Shown here: positions 34,602 to 42,156 of the stretch, piece after piece
How the letters are laid out: each line of letters begins with the position of its first letter
How positions within the stretch are numbered: position 1 is the first letter of the stretch
Source: Oceanisphaera arctica
GTDB lineage: Bacteria; Pseudomonadota; Gammaproteobacteria; Enterobacterales; Aeromonadaceae
Reading direction: 5' to 3'
Length of the DNA stretch: 64,000 nucleotides
Assembly (NCBI RefSeq): GCF_002936955.1
Contig: NZ_MPZM01000005.1
Coordinates: 62,001-126,000 of the forward strand
Notes under the pieces: generated by a model
The model's input: the letters and a program-made list of their open reading frames with translations, nothing else
The model's database searches: none
What the model was told of the DNA's origin: nothing
Translations under genes and position numbers: made by a program

Positions 34602-34690
34602 ATGGATGGCGGGAATGCATGGACGGCAGGAGCATTTCCCGGCCGCGCCAAGGATGGCGCTGCGAGCCTACATGGAGGTATTTATGGCGT
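34602..34690 (+). repeat. Dispersed modular repeat, copy D, right part
   Basis: ATGGATGGCGGGAATGCATG, GGCAGGAGCATTTCCCGGCC and GAGCCTACATGGAGGTATT follow copy A almost base for base. Similarity fades toward the moaE stop. Confidence 0.7.
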
Positions 34691-34744
34691 GTAGGAGGAG
34701 ATGGCTCTCTTGGCCGACAGCGGATGGAACGAATATACGTCAGA

Positions 34745-35191
34745 TCACTCGTGCCACTTTTCTGCCGCCTGGGTATCGCTGTCTTTCGCCTCTACCCAGC
34801 GTTCGCCATCATCGGTTTGTTCTTTCTTCCAGAACGGCGCCCGGGTCTTGAGGTAATCCATGATGAAATGACAGGCCTCGAAGGCCGCCTCTCTGTGCTG
34901 GCTGGCCACCCCGACGAAGACGATTTGATCGCCCAGCGCCAGGGGCCCGACACGATGGATCACCCGGCATTCCAGCAGCGGCCAGCGGCCGTGGGCCTGA
35001 TCCACTATCTGTTGCAAGGCGTGCTCTGTCATGCCCGGATAGTGTTCCAGGGTCATGCCGCTGACCGACGCGCCCTGGTTCATTTCCCGCACCTTGCCGA
35101 TAAAGGTGACCACGGCGCCGGTCTGATGCGACTGGCTGAGGGCGGTGTATTCGTCGCCCAGGCTGAAGTCGGCGGTTTGTATCCGAATCAT
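34745..35191 (-). CDS. moaE: Molybdopterin synthase catalytic subunit MoaE
   Basis: The 148-residue protein has the MoaE phrases TGAVVTFIGKVREMN, LEHYPGMTE, VIHRVGPLALGD and KTRAPFWKKE with the catalytic lysines. It joins MoaD to convert precursor Z to molybdopterin. ATG 35191 matches homologue starts and begins 2 bases after moaD ends. It is the last gene of moaABCDE. Confidence 0.95.
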   Translation of the reverse strand: MIRIQTADFSLGDEYTALSQSHQTGAVVTFIGKVREMNQGASVSGMTLEHYPGMTEHALQQIVDQAHGRWPLLECRVIHRVGPLALGDQIVFVGVASQHREAAFEACHFIMDYLKTRAPFWKKEQTDDGERWVEAKDSDTQAAEKWHE

Positions 35192-35192
35192 C

Positions 35193-35441
35193 TCAACCTC
35201 CGGTAACCGGCGGGAAGAAGGCAACTTCATCCCCCGACTTAACAGGGGTGTCGAGCGGCACTATGGTGTGATTAACCGCCGCCAGCAATTTGTCATTGGC
35301 CAGCGCCAGCGCCCACTTGTCTCCCCGGGTGACCAATGCCTGACGCAGCGACTCCACGTTGGCGTAATCCTCCGTCAGGCTCAGTTCATCCTGCCCTACC
35401 AATTCGCGTACCTGAGCGAAAAATACCACCTTGATCGTCAT
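35193..35441 (-). CDS. moaD: Molybdopterin synthase sulfur carrier subunit MoaD
   Basis: The 82-residue ubiquitin-fold protein starts [16 protein letters not shown] and ends [12 protein letters not shown]; the terminal Gly-Gly receives sulfur as thiocarboxylate. Start ATG 35441 overlaps the moaC stop by 4 bases. Confidence 0.95.
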   Translation of the reverse strand: MTIKVVFFAQVRELVGQDELSLTEDYANVESLRQALVTRGDKWALALANDKLLAAVNHTIVPLDTPVKSGDEVAFFPPVTGG

Positions 35442-35911
35442 GCTGTGAAATCTCCCGATTTTCCGCCGCGTTTTTCCAGCAGGCGGACGCCTTCGATGCG
35501 CATGTCCTTCTGCACCGCCTTGCACATGTCATAGATGGTCAGTGCCGCCACCGAGGCGGCGGTGAGTGCTTCCATCTCGACCCCGGTCTGACCGGACAGC
35601 TTGCAGTAACTGCTGATCTGTACCCCGCCCCGCTCCACGTCTGCCGTCAGTTGTACTTCCACCTTGGACAGCGCTAGCGGATGGCACAGCGGGATCAAGT
35701 CGGCGGTTTTCTTGGCCGCCATGATGCCGGCGATGCGGGCGGTGGCGAACACGTCACCCTTGTGGTGCTGGCCACTCAGGATCAGCTGCAGGGTCTCGTC
35801 GGCCATCAGCACCCAGGCTTCGGCCCGGGCCTCGCGTACCGTCACCGCCTTGTCGCTAACGTCCACCATGTTGGCCTCGCCCGAGGCGTTGATATGGGTC
35901 AGTTCGCTCAT
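35438..35911 (-). CDS. moaC: Cyclic pyranopterin monophosphate synthase MoaC
   Basis: The 157-residue protein has [34 protein letters not shown] and [23 protein letters not shown], all MoaC signatures. It closes the pyranopterin ring after MoaA. It overlaps moaB and moaD by 4 bases each. Confidence 0.96.
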   Translation of the reverse strand: MSELTHINASGEANMVDVSDKAVTVREARAEAWVLMADETLQLILSGQHHKGDVFATARIAGIMAAKKTADLIPLCHPLALSKVEVQLTADVERGGVQISSYCKLSGQTGVEMEALTAASVAALTIYDMCKAVQKDMRIEGVRLLEKRGGKSGDFTA

Positions 35912-36423
35912 GCGGTCACCAGATGCTGGACGAAGTTGCAGGGCTTGTGGCGGGCGTCGAGCTGCTCGGCCAGAATGCCGTTCCAGCCGGTACGGCAGGC
36001 ACCGGTAGAGCCCGGCAGGCAGAACACGGCGGTGCGATTAGCCAGGCCACCGAGGGCCCGGCTCTGCACGGTCGAGGTGCCCAGCTCCTGATAGGTGATG
36101 TGACGGAACAGCTCGCCGAAACCGTCGATCCGGGTGTCGAACAGTGGTTCCACCGCCTCGGGCGTGGTGTCACGGCCGGTAAAACCGGTGCCGCCGGTGA
36201 TGATGACCACCTGAACCTCGGCGCTGGCAATCCAGCGGGAAATCAGGGCGCGAATGTCGTACTTGTCGTCCTTGAGAATGACTTTTTCCGCCAGCCGGTG
36301 ACCGGCGCCGGTCAGCGCTTCGACCAGATAACGGCCCGAGCTGTCGGTGTCTTCGTTACGGGTGTCGGAAACGGTAAGCACCGCTATGTTCAAAGGCACA
36401 AAGGCCGTATCGGCATGGCTCAT
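35908..36423 (-). CDS. moaB: Molybdenum cofactor biosynthesis protein MoaB
   Basis: The 171-residue protein shows the MogA/MoaB fold motifs [36 protein letters not shown] and [14 protein letters not shown]. In E. coli MoaB's exact role is unsettled, while related proteins adenylate molybdopterin. It follows moaA by 64 bases. Confidence 0.94.
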   Translation of the reverse strand: MSHADTAFVPLNIAVLTVSDTRNEDTDSSGRYLVEALTGAGHRLAEKVILKDDKYDIRALISRWIASAEVQVVIITGGTGFTGRDTTPEAVEPLFDTRIDGFGELFRHITYQELGTSTVQSRALGGLANRTAVFCLPGSTGACRTGWNGILAEQLDARHKPCNFVQHLVTA

Positions 36424-36487
36424 GAAATCCTCTTTCTCAATCAGGAAAAAATATGAATAGAGTGTTACTCACTCAGGGCACCGGCGG

Positions 36488-37468
36488 TCAGCCGCCGATG
36501 GAGGCCAGATGCGGCGTCATGCCGGTATGGCCCTGATGGAGAAAGTGGGTGGCTTTCTTGTCTGCCAGGGCTTCCCGCAACCGTAGCTGCAGCGCCGCCT
36601 GCTGTCCGTCTTCGGCCAGCAGATCGCGCAGGTCCACGCCGTAGTCCCCGAACAGGCACAGGTGCAGCTTGCCCAGCGACGAGACCCGCAAACGATTGCA
36701 ACTGGCGCAGAAGTCCTTGGCATAGGGCATGATCAGGCCGATTTCGCCTCTGTAATCCGGATGCCAGAACACTTCGGCCGGGCCGTCGTTATGGGCGCGC
36801 AGCTTTTGCTGCCAGCCCTGTTGCAGCAACTGCTCCTTGATAAGGGCGCCGCGCACATGGTGACGGTTGAACAAGTCGTCCATTTCGCCGGTCTGCATCA
36901 GCTCGATAAAGCGCAGCTGAATGGGATTATCCTTGATCCATTCAAGAAAACGGCCGAGATCGCCGTCGTTGAGACCCCGCATCAGCACCGCGTTGACCTT
37001 GACCTGTTCGAAGCCGGCATCGAAGGCGGCATCGATGCCCGCCATCACCTCATGAAAACGGTTCTGGCCCGTGATCTGGTGAAACATGCGTGGGTCCAGG
37101 CTGTCGACGCTGACGTTGATGGCGGTCAGGCCGGCACGACGCCAGTCTGCCGCCTGCTTCGCCATGCGATAACCATTGGTGGTCATGGCCACCTTCTGGA
37201 TACCGGGCGTCGCCGCCACGGTCTCGATGATGTCGGTAAAATCCTTGCGCAACGAGGGCTCGCCGCCGGTAATACGCACCTTGCTGGTACCCATGGCGGC
37301 AAAAGTCCGGGTCAGGCGGCGGATTTCGTCCAGAGTCAGAAATGACTTGCGGCCATCGGGTCGATAGCCGTCCGGCAGACAGTAATTGCACTTGAAGTTG
37401 CAGACATCGGTGACCGACAGCCGCAAATACTGGAACTTGCGCGCAAACGCATCCTGTAATTCAAACAT
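36488..37468 (-). CDS. moaA: GTP 3',8-cyclase MoaA
   Basis: The 326-residue radical-SAM enzyme has CNFKCNYC with Cys23, Cys27 and Cys30, and the second cluster [22 protein letters not shown]. MoaA starts molybdopterin synthesis by rearranging GTP. ATG 37468 (MFELQDAF) is preferred because GGAAAGG precedes it and E. coli MoaA begins at the same level; an upstream ATG at 37501 would add 11 unconserved residues. The usual C-terminal double glycine is present (ASIGG). Confidence 0.95.
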   Translation of the reverse strand: MFELQDAFARKFQYLRLSVTDVCNFKCNYCLPDGYRPDGRKSFLTLDEIRRLTRTFAAMGTSKVRITGGEPSLRKDFTDIIETVAATPGIQKVAMTTNGYRMAKQAADWRRAGLTAINVSVDSLDPRMFHQITGQNRFHEVMAGIDAAFDAGFEQVKVNAVLMRGLNDGDLGRFLEWIKDNPIQLRFIELMQTGEMDDLFNRHHVRGALIKEQLLQQGWQQKLRAHNDGPAEVFWHPDYRGEIGLIMPYAKDFCASCNRLRVSSLGKLHLCLFGDYGVDLRDLLAEDGQQAALQLRLREALADKKATHFLHQGHTGMTPHLASIGG

Positions 37469-37549
37469 AAACACCTTTCCAAATACGGGAGGCAGGGACA
37501 TTTCTCTCCCAACCCTTACAGCCGGTGGCTGAACGGTCTGGCAACCTTA

Positions 37550-37563
37550 TTGACCTGGGTCAA
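37550..37563 (-). promoter_or_regulatory. FNR/DNR-like site upstream of moaA
   Basis: TTGACCTGGGTCAA is a perfect dyad close to the CRP/FNR-family consensus TTGAT-N4-ATCAA. It is centred about 88 bases upstream of the chosen moaA start. Anaerobic or NO-dependent control of moa would make sense, as molybdoenzymes serve anaerobic respiration. Confidence 0.5.
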
Positions 37564-37691
37564 CGTAGGTCCACCAGACTCGGAGTTTTTGACGTTTTTC
37601 GGTTTTCTGCTACCACCTTAGGTACAAACGTAACTTCAAATCAAGAAGAATATGAAAGCGACCCGGATTCTCTGGGGGAGCTCACTGTTTT

Positions 37692-37740
37692 GGCGTGAGG
37701 CGTGAGGCGTGAGGCGTGAGGCGTGAGGCGTGAGGCGTGA
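37692..37740. repeat. Seven tandem copies of GGCGTGA
   Basis: Seven perfect copies of a 7-base unit span exactly 49 bases in the gene-free 490-bp gap between moaA and luxU. Such repeats change length by slippage. The gap also contains an FNR-like dyad and a candidate sRNA gene. Confidence 0.95.
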
Positions 37741-37853
37741 ACATTCTCAATATGAGAGTCGAGACATTGCAAAAGGAATATTTTTCGCAATATGCTTGGC
37801 TCACATTTTAACCGAGAGAATGGGAAACCCCTGTCATGACTGCATTTGAAAAG

Positions 37854-37870
37854 TTGGCACGATTATTTCA
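37854..37870 (+). promoter_or_regulatory. Candidate sigma-54 promoter
   Basis: TTGGCACGATTATTTCA has the -24 element TGGCAC and the right 10-base spacing to the -12 element, where TC replaces the consensus GC. A dyad ATTGC (37766-37770) / GCAAT (37787-37791) lies about 90-115 bases upstream of the predicted start, where an enhancer-binding protein such as LuxO could sit. Confidence 0.4.
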
Positions 37871-37880
37871 TATATAACAG

Positions 37881-37953
37881 CAGTTGTTTTTATCCCGTGC
37901 TCTCTTCAGCTCTCGCTGAAGTTCGGCCAACCCTTTGGGTTGGCCATTTTTTT
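37881..37953 (+). ncRNA. Candidate small RNA next to luxU/luxO
   Basis: The predicted transcript of about 73 bases starts 12 bases after the -12 element. It forms a first hairpin (CTTCAGC 37904-37910 / GCTGAAG 37915-37921) and ends in a strong terminator (GGCCAACCC 37925-37933 / GGGTTGGCC 37937-37945, then T7). All protein genes for several kilobases on either side run the other way, so this plus-strand terminator needs its own transcript. In Vibrio, LuxO activates sigma-54-dependent Qrr RNAs, but the Qrr core sequence is not present here. Confidence 0.45.
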
Positions 37954-37958
37954 GCCTG

Positions 37959-38333
37959 CTATCCGGCATTCAGCCGGGTTTCGAGTTGCTGCAGGGTTTC
38001 TTCCAGCGCTTGCTGCCATGCCCGCATCCGGTTTTCCACCTGAATGTCATCCCGCTCATGGCAGGACTGTTCCAGTTTTTCGCTCAGATACTGACAGCGC
38101 AGGGCGCCGTAACTGCCACAGGCCGATTTCAGGCTATGGCAACAGCGAGCCATCAAAGCATAATCCCGTTCGGCAAAGGCCCCTTCCAGAGCCTCCCCCT
38201 GCGTTCGGCCATCCTCAACAAAGAGCCGCAGCAATCGTGTCAGCACCTCGGCCCGCAGCTCTCCCTCCATCCGCTGTAACTGATGCTGATCGAGCAAGGG
38301 GAGCCGTGCCTGCAGGCGTTGCCAGTCGGCCAT
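37959..38333 (-). CDS. luxU: LuxU-like histidine phosphotransfer protein
   Basis: The 124-residue protein is a single HPt domain with phospho-accepting His66 in ARCCHSLKSACGSYGA and a following QYLSEKLEQ helix. ATG 38333 overlaps the luxO stop (TGATG), so both are translated together. In Vibrio, LuxU relays phosphate from quorum-sensing hybrid kinases to LuxO. The position beside a LuxO homologue makes the same relay likely here. Confidence 0.85.
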   Translation of the reverse strand: MADWQRLQARLPLLDQHQLQRMEGELRAEVLTRLLRLFVEDGRTQGEALEGAFAERDYALMARCCHSLKSACGSYGALRCQYLSEKLEQSCHERDDIQVENRMRAWQQALEETLQQLETRLNAG

Positions 38334-39706
38334 CAGTTGTTGTCCCAGCTCTGCAGCTTGCGGTAAATGGTGGAAGGGCTGACTTCCAGCAGGGCGGCGG
38401 CCCGGGAAACATTGCCCTGGCAATGGCTGATGGCCCTTTCTATCGCCTGCCGTTCGATCACCGATAACGGCACTATGGGGGCCGGCATGGCATCGGTCAC
38501 TCGCTGAGCAGTTGAGCTCTGCGCATGCGGGGTATCCAGAGGGGCCGGCAGCATCTCCTGCTCTATCCATTCGCCCTGATGCAGCACCACCGCATTACGG
38601 ATCACGTTTTGCAGCTGACGCACATTACCCGGCCAGTGGTAGCCCTGCAGCCGGTCTTTGGTGGCCTCCGACAGGCCGACAAACGACTTGTTTTCTTCCC
38701 GGGACGCCTGACGTACCAGGGCGTTGGCGATGCTGATCACATCGCCTCCCCGTTCCCGCAGCGGTGGAAGATGGATGGGGATCACATGCAGGCGGTAATA
38801 GAGATCTTCCCGAAAACGACCCTGCTCCACCTCGACCAGCGGATCCCGGTTGGTGGCACAGACGATGCGAACGTCGACCTTGATCTGCTGGGAACTGCCC
38901 ACCGGCTGTATCAGCCCGCTCTGCAGGAAACGCAGCAGCTTGCTCTGCAGCTCAAGATCCATTTCGCAGATTTCATCCATGAACAGGGTACCGCCATCGG
39001 CCCGGATCACGGCGCCGTCCCGGTCCTGCAGGGCACCGGTAAAGGCCCCCTTGATATGGCCAAACAACTCGCTTTCCATCAGATCCTTGGGAATGGCGGC
39101 ACAGTTCAGGGCGATAAAGGGACCCTCGCTGCGGCCACTTAGCTGATGCAGCGCCTCGGCGCAGACTTCCTTGCCGGTACCGCTTTCACCGGTAACGAAA
39201 ACAGTCGCGGTACTGGGCGCGGCGTTCTCAATCAGGCGGTACACCTTCTGCATCGGCAGGCTGGCACCGATAAACCCCTGAAAGGGCTCCCGTTCGATTT
39301 CGTGACGATAGCGGTCCACCAGCTGGTTGAGCTGGCGAAACTTCATAGTGTTATGTAGCGTCACCTTGAGCCGCTCGGCCTCGACTGGCTTGTTGATAAA
39401 GTCGTGGGCACCCAGGCGCATGGCATCCACCGCCACATCAACCGATCCATGGGCCGTTATCACTATGGTGGTGACATTTGGCTGCTCCCGATGTAGCCAC
39501 TGCAGGATTTCCATGCCGGGCATGTCGGGCAAGATCAAATCAAGCAACAGAATATCAGGTGGTTGCCGCCGAATATGTTCCAGCGCCTTCTGACCATTGC
39601 TGACCACCGTCAACGACAGCGGCTCATCCTGCAAATAGGCCTGATACAGCGCCGCCAGGGAGGCCGTATCCTCTACCAACAAGACATTCAGTCTCTCATC
39701 TACCAT
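38333..39706 (-). CDS. luxO: LuxO-like sigma-54-dependent response regulator
   Basis: The 457-residue regulator has a receiver domain (phospho-Asp56 in LLLDLILPDMPGM), a sigma-54 AAA+ domain (Walker A GESGTGKE 173-180, GAFTGA loop 220-225, FMDEICEMDLELQSKLLRFLQ) and a C-terminal Fis-type helix-turn-helix (NVSRAAALLEVSPSTIYRKL). Sequence wording follows Vibrio LuxO through all domains. It activates sigma-54 promoters when phosphorylated. It is followed directly by luxU. Confidence 0.9.
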   Translation of the reverse strand: MVDERLNVLLVEDTASLAALYQAYLQDEPLSLTVVSNGQKALEHIRRQPPDILLLDLILPDMPGMEILQWLHREQPNVTTIVITAHGSVDVAVDAMRLGAHDFINKPVEAERLKVTLHNTMKFRQLNQLVDRYRHEIEREPFQGFIGASLPMQKVYRLIENAAPSTATVFVTGESGTGKEVCAEALHQLSGRSEGPFIALNCAAIPKDLMESELFGHIKGAFTGALQDRDGAVIRADGGTLFMDEICEMDLELQSKLLRFLQSGLIQPVGSSQQIKVDVRIVCATNRDPLVEVEQGRFREDLYYRLHVIPIHLPPLRERGGDVISIANALVRQASREENKSFVGLSEATKDRLQGYHWPGNVRQLQNVIRNAVVLHQGEWIEQEMLPAPLDTPHAQSSTAQRVTDAMPAPIVPLSVIERQAIERAISHCQGNVSRAAALLEVSPSTIYRKLQSWDNN

Positions 39707-39760
39707 CTTTTATCTCTCACCCTTAACCGTCTGGTTCGTCTTTTCACATTTTCTGCGCAA

Positions 39761-39822
39761 ACATGATCTTCGAAAACATGATCTTTGAAAACATGGTCTA
39801 CGAAAAAACATGGTCCGCGAAA
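39761..39822. repeat. Four tandem 15-base units upstream of luxO
   Basis: Units ACATGATCTTCGAAA, ACATGATCTTTGAAA, ACATGGTCTACGAAA and ACATGGTCCGCGAAA follow each other, with two extra A before the last. They lie 55-116 bases upstream of the luxO start and could be iterated binding sites. Confidence 0.8.
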
Positions 39823-39984
39823 AAACACTTGCAGCAAATTAACTTCATGTTAACATCAGTTCAACACCGCGTACGACTCATTTGTCACTCATCTCGTTGC
39901 TGTTTTATTGACTGCCATTTCATTGTTTTTTCATTGCTAGTGTTAGTAACGACAACCGTTTTAAGCCTGTGTGGCTGCTGCGAA

Positions 39985-40015
39985 ACCAGGGTATTCATGT
40001 ACCCTGGTATTTTTT
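39985..40015 (+). terminator. Plus-strand hairpin terminator without an upstream plus-strand gene
   Basis: ACCAGGGTA and TACCCTGGT pair around TTCATG and are followed by AT6 on the plus strand; on the minus strand only TTT follows. It may serve the NIF3 gene imperfectly, or end an unknown plus-strand transcript from the luxO upstream region. Confidence 0.5.
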
Positions 40016-40035
40016 ATGCCTGCGTCTTTTACTAC

Positions 40036-40794
40036 CTAAGCTGGATTGTCGAGATCGACGAAGCTGACCTGTAGTCCCAGCTCCCGCGCCAGCCATTCAC
40101 CAAGCGCCTTGATACCATAGCGCTCGGTCGCGTGATGGCCGGCGGCAAAAAAGTGTATTCCCCGCTCTCGCGCCACATGCACGGTTTGCTCCGACACCTC
40201 ACCACTGATAAAGGCGTCCATGCCCTGGTCGGCGGCAAGATCGATATACCCCTGACCACCGCCGGTACACCAGCCCACCCGACGGATCAGCGCCGGACCC
40301 TGATCACCCACATGCAATACTGACCGGCCCAGTCGTTGTTGCAGCCGCTCGCTCAGCTCAACGCCGCTGAGCGGGGGATCCAACTCGCCCCTCATCGACA
40401 CCGAAAGCGCATTGTCCGGTTCGAGCGGGCCTTCGACCCGGATCCCCAGCAAGGCTGCCAGCCGGGCGTTATTGCCGAGCTCGGGGGCAATGTCCAGCGG
40501 CAGGTGATAGGCATAAAGGTTGATATCATGGCTGAGCAGGGCCTTGAGCCGCAGGCGCTTGATGCCGCGCACCCGCTCGTCTTCCCCTTTCCAGAAATAA
40601 CCGTGATGCACCAGCAGGGCGTCTGCGCCCACTTCGATGGCGTGATCGATCAGCGCCTGGCTGGCGGTAACGCCGGTCACCAGATGCTTCACCTCGGTTT
40701 TGCCTTCCACTTGCAGGCCATTCGGACAATAATCCTTGATGGCTGCTACGTTGAGCTGCCTGTTCAGCAGCCGTTCGAGTTCCAGATTGTTCAT
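40036..40794 (-). CDS. NIF3-like dinuclear metal-binding protein (YbgI type)
   Basis: The 252-residue protein matches E. coli YbgI: GVTASQALIDHAIEVGADALLVHHGYFWKG, WCTGGGQGYID and FFAAGHHATERYGI provide the conserved metal-binding histidines and glutamate. E. coli homologues have been named GTP cyclohydrolase I type 2, but the role is not firmly established. ATG 40794 (MNNLEL) is used because homologues begin there. Confidence 0.9.
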   Translation of the reverse strand: MNNLELERLLNRQLNVAAIKDYCPNGLQVEGKTEVKHLVTGVTASQALIDHAIEVGADALLVHHGYFWKGEDERVRGIKRLRLKALLSHDINLYAYHLPLDIAPELGNNARLAALLGIRVEGPLEPDNALSVSMRGELDPPLSGVELSERLQQRLGRSVLHVGDQGPALIRRVGWCTGGGQGYIDLAADQGMDAFISGEVSEQTVHVARERGIHFFAAGHHATERYGIKALGEWLARELGLQVSFVDLDNPA

Positions 40795-40845
40795 GCTGAC
40801 TCCATCGCGTGACTTTGGCCCATTGTAAAACAAAAGGTTCCCTTG

Positions 40846-41649
40846 ATGAGCGATTCACTCCGCCCTTTATTAACGCAGCTGACCGACCCGGTGGTGCGGG
40901 ATCTGGCCTGGGCGCTGGCCAGCCCCAACCTGCTGCAAAGCTCACCGCTGGCACCCGATAATGAATGGTACCGGCAACTACTCGCCGAATACCAATCGCG
41001 GTTGTTCGAACTGGATGCCGCTCCCGAGGTGCTTCACGCCCATTGCCGACCTTATCGCCGCCTCGGCCTGTATTTCGAAGCACTTTGGCACTTTTTTTTG
41101 CTCGACCACTCCCGTTTTCAACTGTTGGCCCATAACTGGCAGCAGGTGATCGACGGCACCACCCTGGGTGCCTTCGATTTTATCGTCTGGGATCAGCAGT
41201 CACAGCGTATCGAACACTGGGAGCTGGCGGTCAAATTCTACCTGATAAGCAACCCGAATGACGCCTACGATCAGGCCTGCGGCATAAATACTCGCGACAA
41301 GTTACGACACAAAGTCGAGCATATGCTCCATCATCAGCTCAGACTCAGTCAACATCCGCAGATCCGTGAACGTCTCATGCTCCAGAAGCTGATGCCACAA
41401 AGCACCCGACTGATCATGAAAGGGCGTCTCTATTATCCGCCCTCCTGCCAGCAATTTTTGTCCGATCAGGGAGAGCGTGGACACTGGGGGGTCGAGCTTC
41501 CGGACGCTTCTTTTAAGCCACAGCAAAAACTGGGTTGGCTAACAGGTGGACGACACAGCGAACATCAGGATAGAAGACAGAATTTTCAGGACAAAAAAGG
41601 TAACTGGTATATTAAGGTAGATTCTGAATGGCTTAACGAGAGGAAATAA
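40846..41649 (+). CDS. DUF1853 protein
   Basis: The 267-residue protein has RRLGLYFEALWHFFLLDHSRFQLLAHNWQV-like and DFIVWDQQSQRIEHWELAVKFYL patterns typical of DUF1853. The second resembles a PD-(D/E)xK nuclease fold (D..E-x-K in HWELAVKF), but no activity is established. ATG 40846 is preferred to the adjacent TTG. It diverges from the NIF3 gene. Confidence 0.8.
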   Translation: MSDSLRPLLTQLTDPVVRDLAWALASPNLLQSSPLAPDNEWYRQLLAEYQSRLFELDAAPEVLHAHCRPYRRLGLYFEALWHFFLLDHSRFQLLAHNWQQVIDGTTLGAFDFIVWDQQSQRIEHWELAVKFYLISNPNDAYDQACGINTRDKLRHKVEHMLHHQLRLSQHPQIRERLMLQKLMPQSTRLIMKGRLYYPPSCQQFLSDQGERGHWGVELPDASFKPQQKLGWLTGGRHSEHQDRRQNFQDKKGNWYIKVDSEWLNERK

Positions 41650-41673
41650 GAAACGAGGATACAACGAAGAATA

Positions 41674-41747
41674 TGGAGGCGCGTTCCGGAGTCGAACCGG
41701 ACTGAACGGATTTGCAATCCGCTGCATAACCGCTTTGCTAACGCGCC
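41674..41747 (-). tRNA. tRNA-Cys (GCA)
   Basis: The minus strand reads GGCGCGTTAGCAAAGCGGTT through a TTGCAAA anticodon loop to CGCGCCTCCA. Acceptor stem GGCGCGT pairs with ACGCGCC, and the T loop GGTTCGACTCC is intact. CCA is encoded. Confidence 0.96.
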
Positions 41748-41758
41748 TTTGCAAAATT

Positions 41759-41834
41759 TGGAGCGGGAAACGAGATTCGAACTCGCGACCCCAACCTTGG
41801 CAAGGTTGTGCTCTACCAGCTGAGCTATTCCCGC
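41759..41834 (-). tRNA. tRNA-Gly (GCC)
   Basis: The minus strand reads GCGGGAATAGCTCAGCTGGT, then CTTGCCAAG with anticodon GCC, and AGTTCGAATCTC in the T arm, ending TCCCGCTCCA. All stems pair and CCA is encoded. Confidence 0.97.
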
Positions 41835-41912
41835 TTAATCTTTTACTGGTTTTTACTGCTGTATTCCTGTGAAGCCGTGTAAGGTGCCGCGAGCGACCCT
41901 CTTTCAACTTCA

Positions 41913-41947
41913 GCAAGATTGTGCTCTAACAACCGAGCTATTCCCGC
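41913..41947 (-). pseudogene. Relic 5' half of a second tRNA-Gly
   Basis: The minus strand reads GCGGGAATAGCTC, GGTTGTTAGAGCACAA and TCTTGC, which matches the 5' half of the intact tRNA-Gly except for a few changes in the D loop. The 3' half is degenerate, so no functional tRNA can form. Confidence 0.75.
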
Positions 41948-42156
41948 TTTAAAACTGGTGCATCGAACCGCAGTTGCTGCCTTCCGATGGCTGCGCATTA
42001 TAGACAGACCACCAGACAATACAAGTCATTTTTATGGCGCCGGGTTTATTCGCTTTAATTTTCAGCATGTTGAACATTTTTTAACGGATTGATACCTTGG
42101 CCGCTCAATCAGAACTGGCTAAGCTTGCAGACATCCTGTTCTATGGAGTGACTCCC

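Larger units (their letters stand above)
39707..40035. other. Gene-free gap upstream of luxO
   Basis: This 329-bp gap between luxO and the NIF3 gene, both minus-strand, holds a 15-base tandem repeat (39761-39822), AT-rich DNA that likely carries the luxO promoter, and a hairpin with a T-run on the plus strand (39985-40015). No protein gene is supported. Confidence 0.6.

Noticed and set aside
37469-37680. Moco riboswitch upstream of moaA
   Set aside because: I could not find the conserved segments of the E. coli moaA leader; only the FNR-like dyad is convincing.
37692-37740. CRISPR-like repeat
   Set aside because: The units are 7 bases and directly adjacent, with no spacers and no cas genes.
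37881-37953. A true Qrr small RNA
   Set aside because: The conserved Qrr pairing region is absent and there are two hairpins in place of four, so only a general sRNA candidate is reported.
41539-41916. 125-codon minus-strand frame over the tRNA pair
   Set aside because: It runs through two tRNA genes and a tRNA relic and has no start context.
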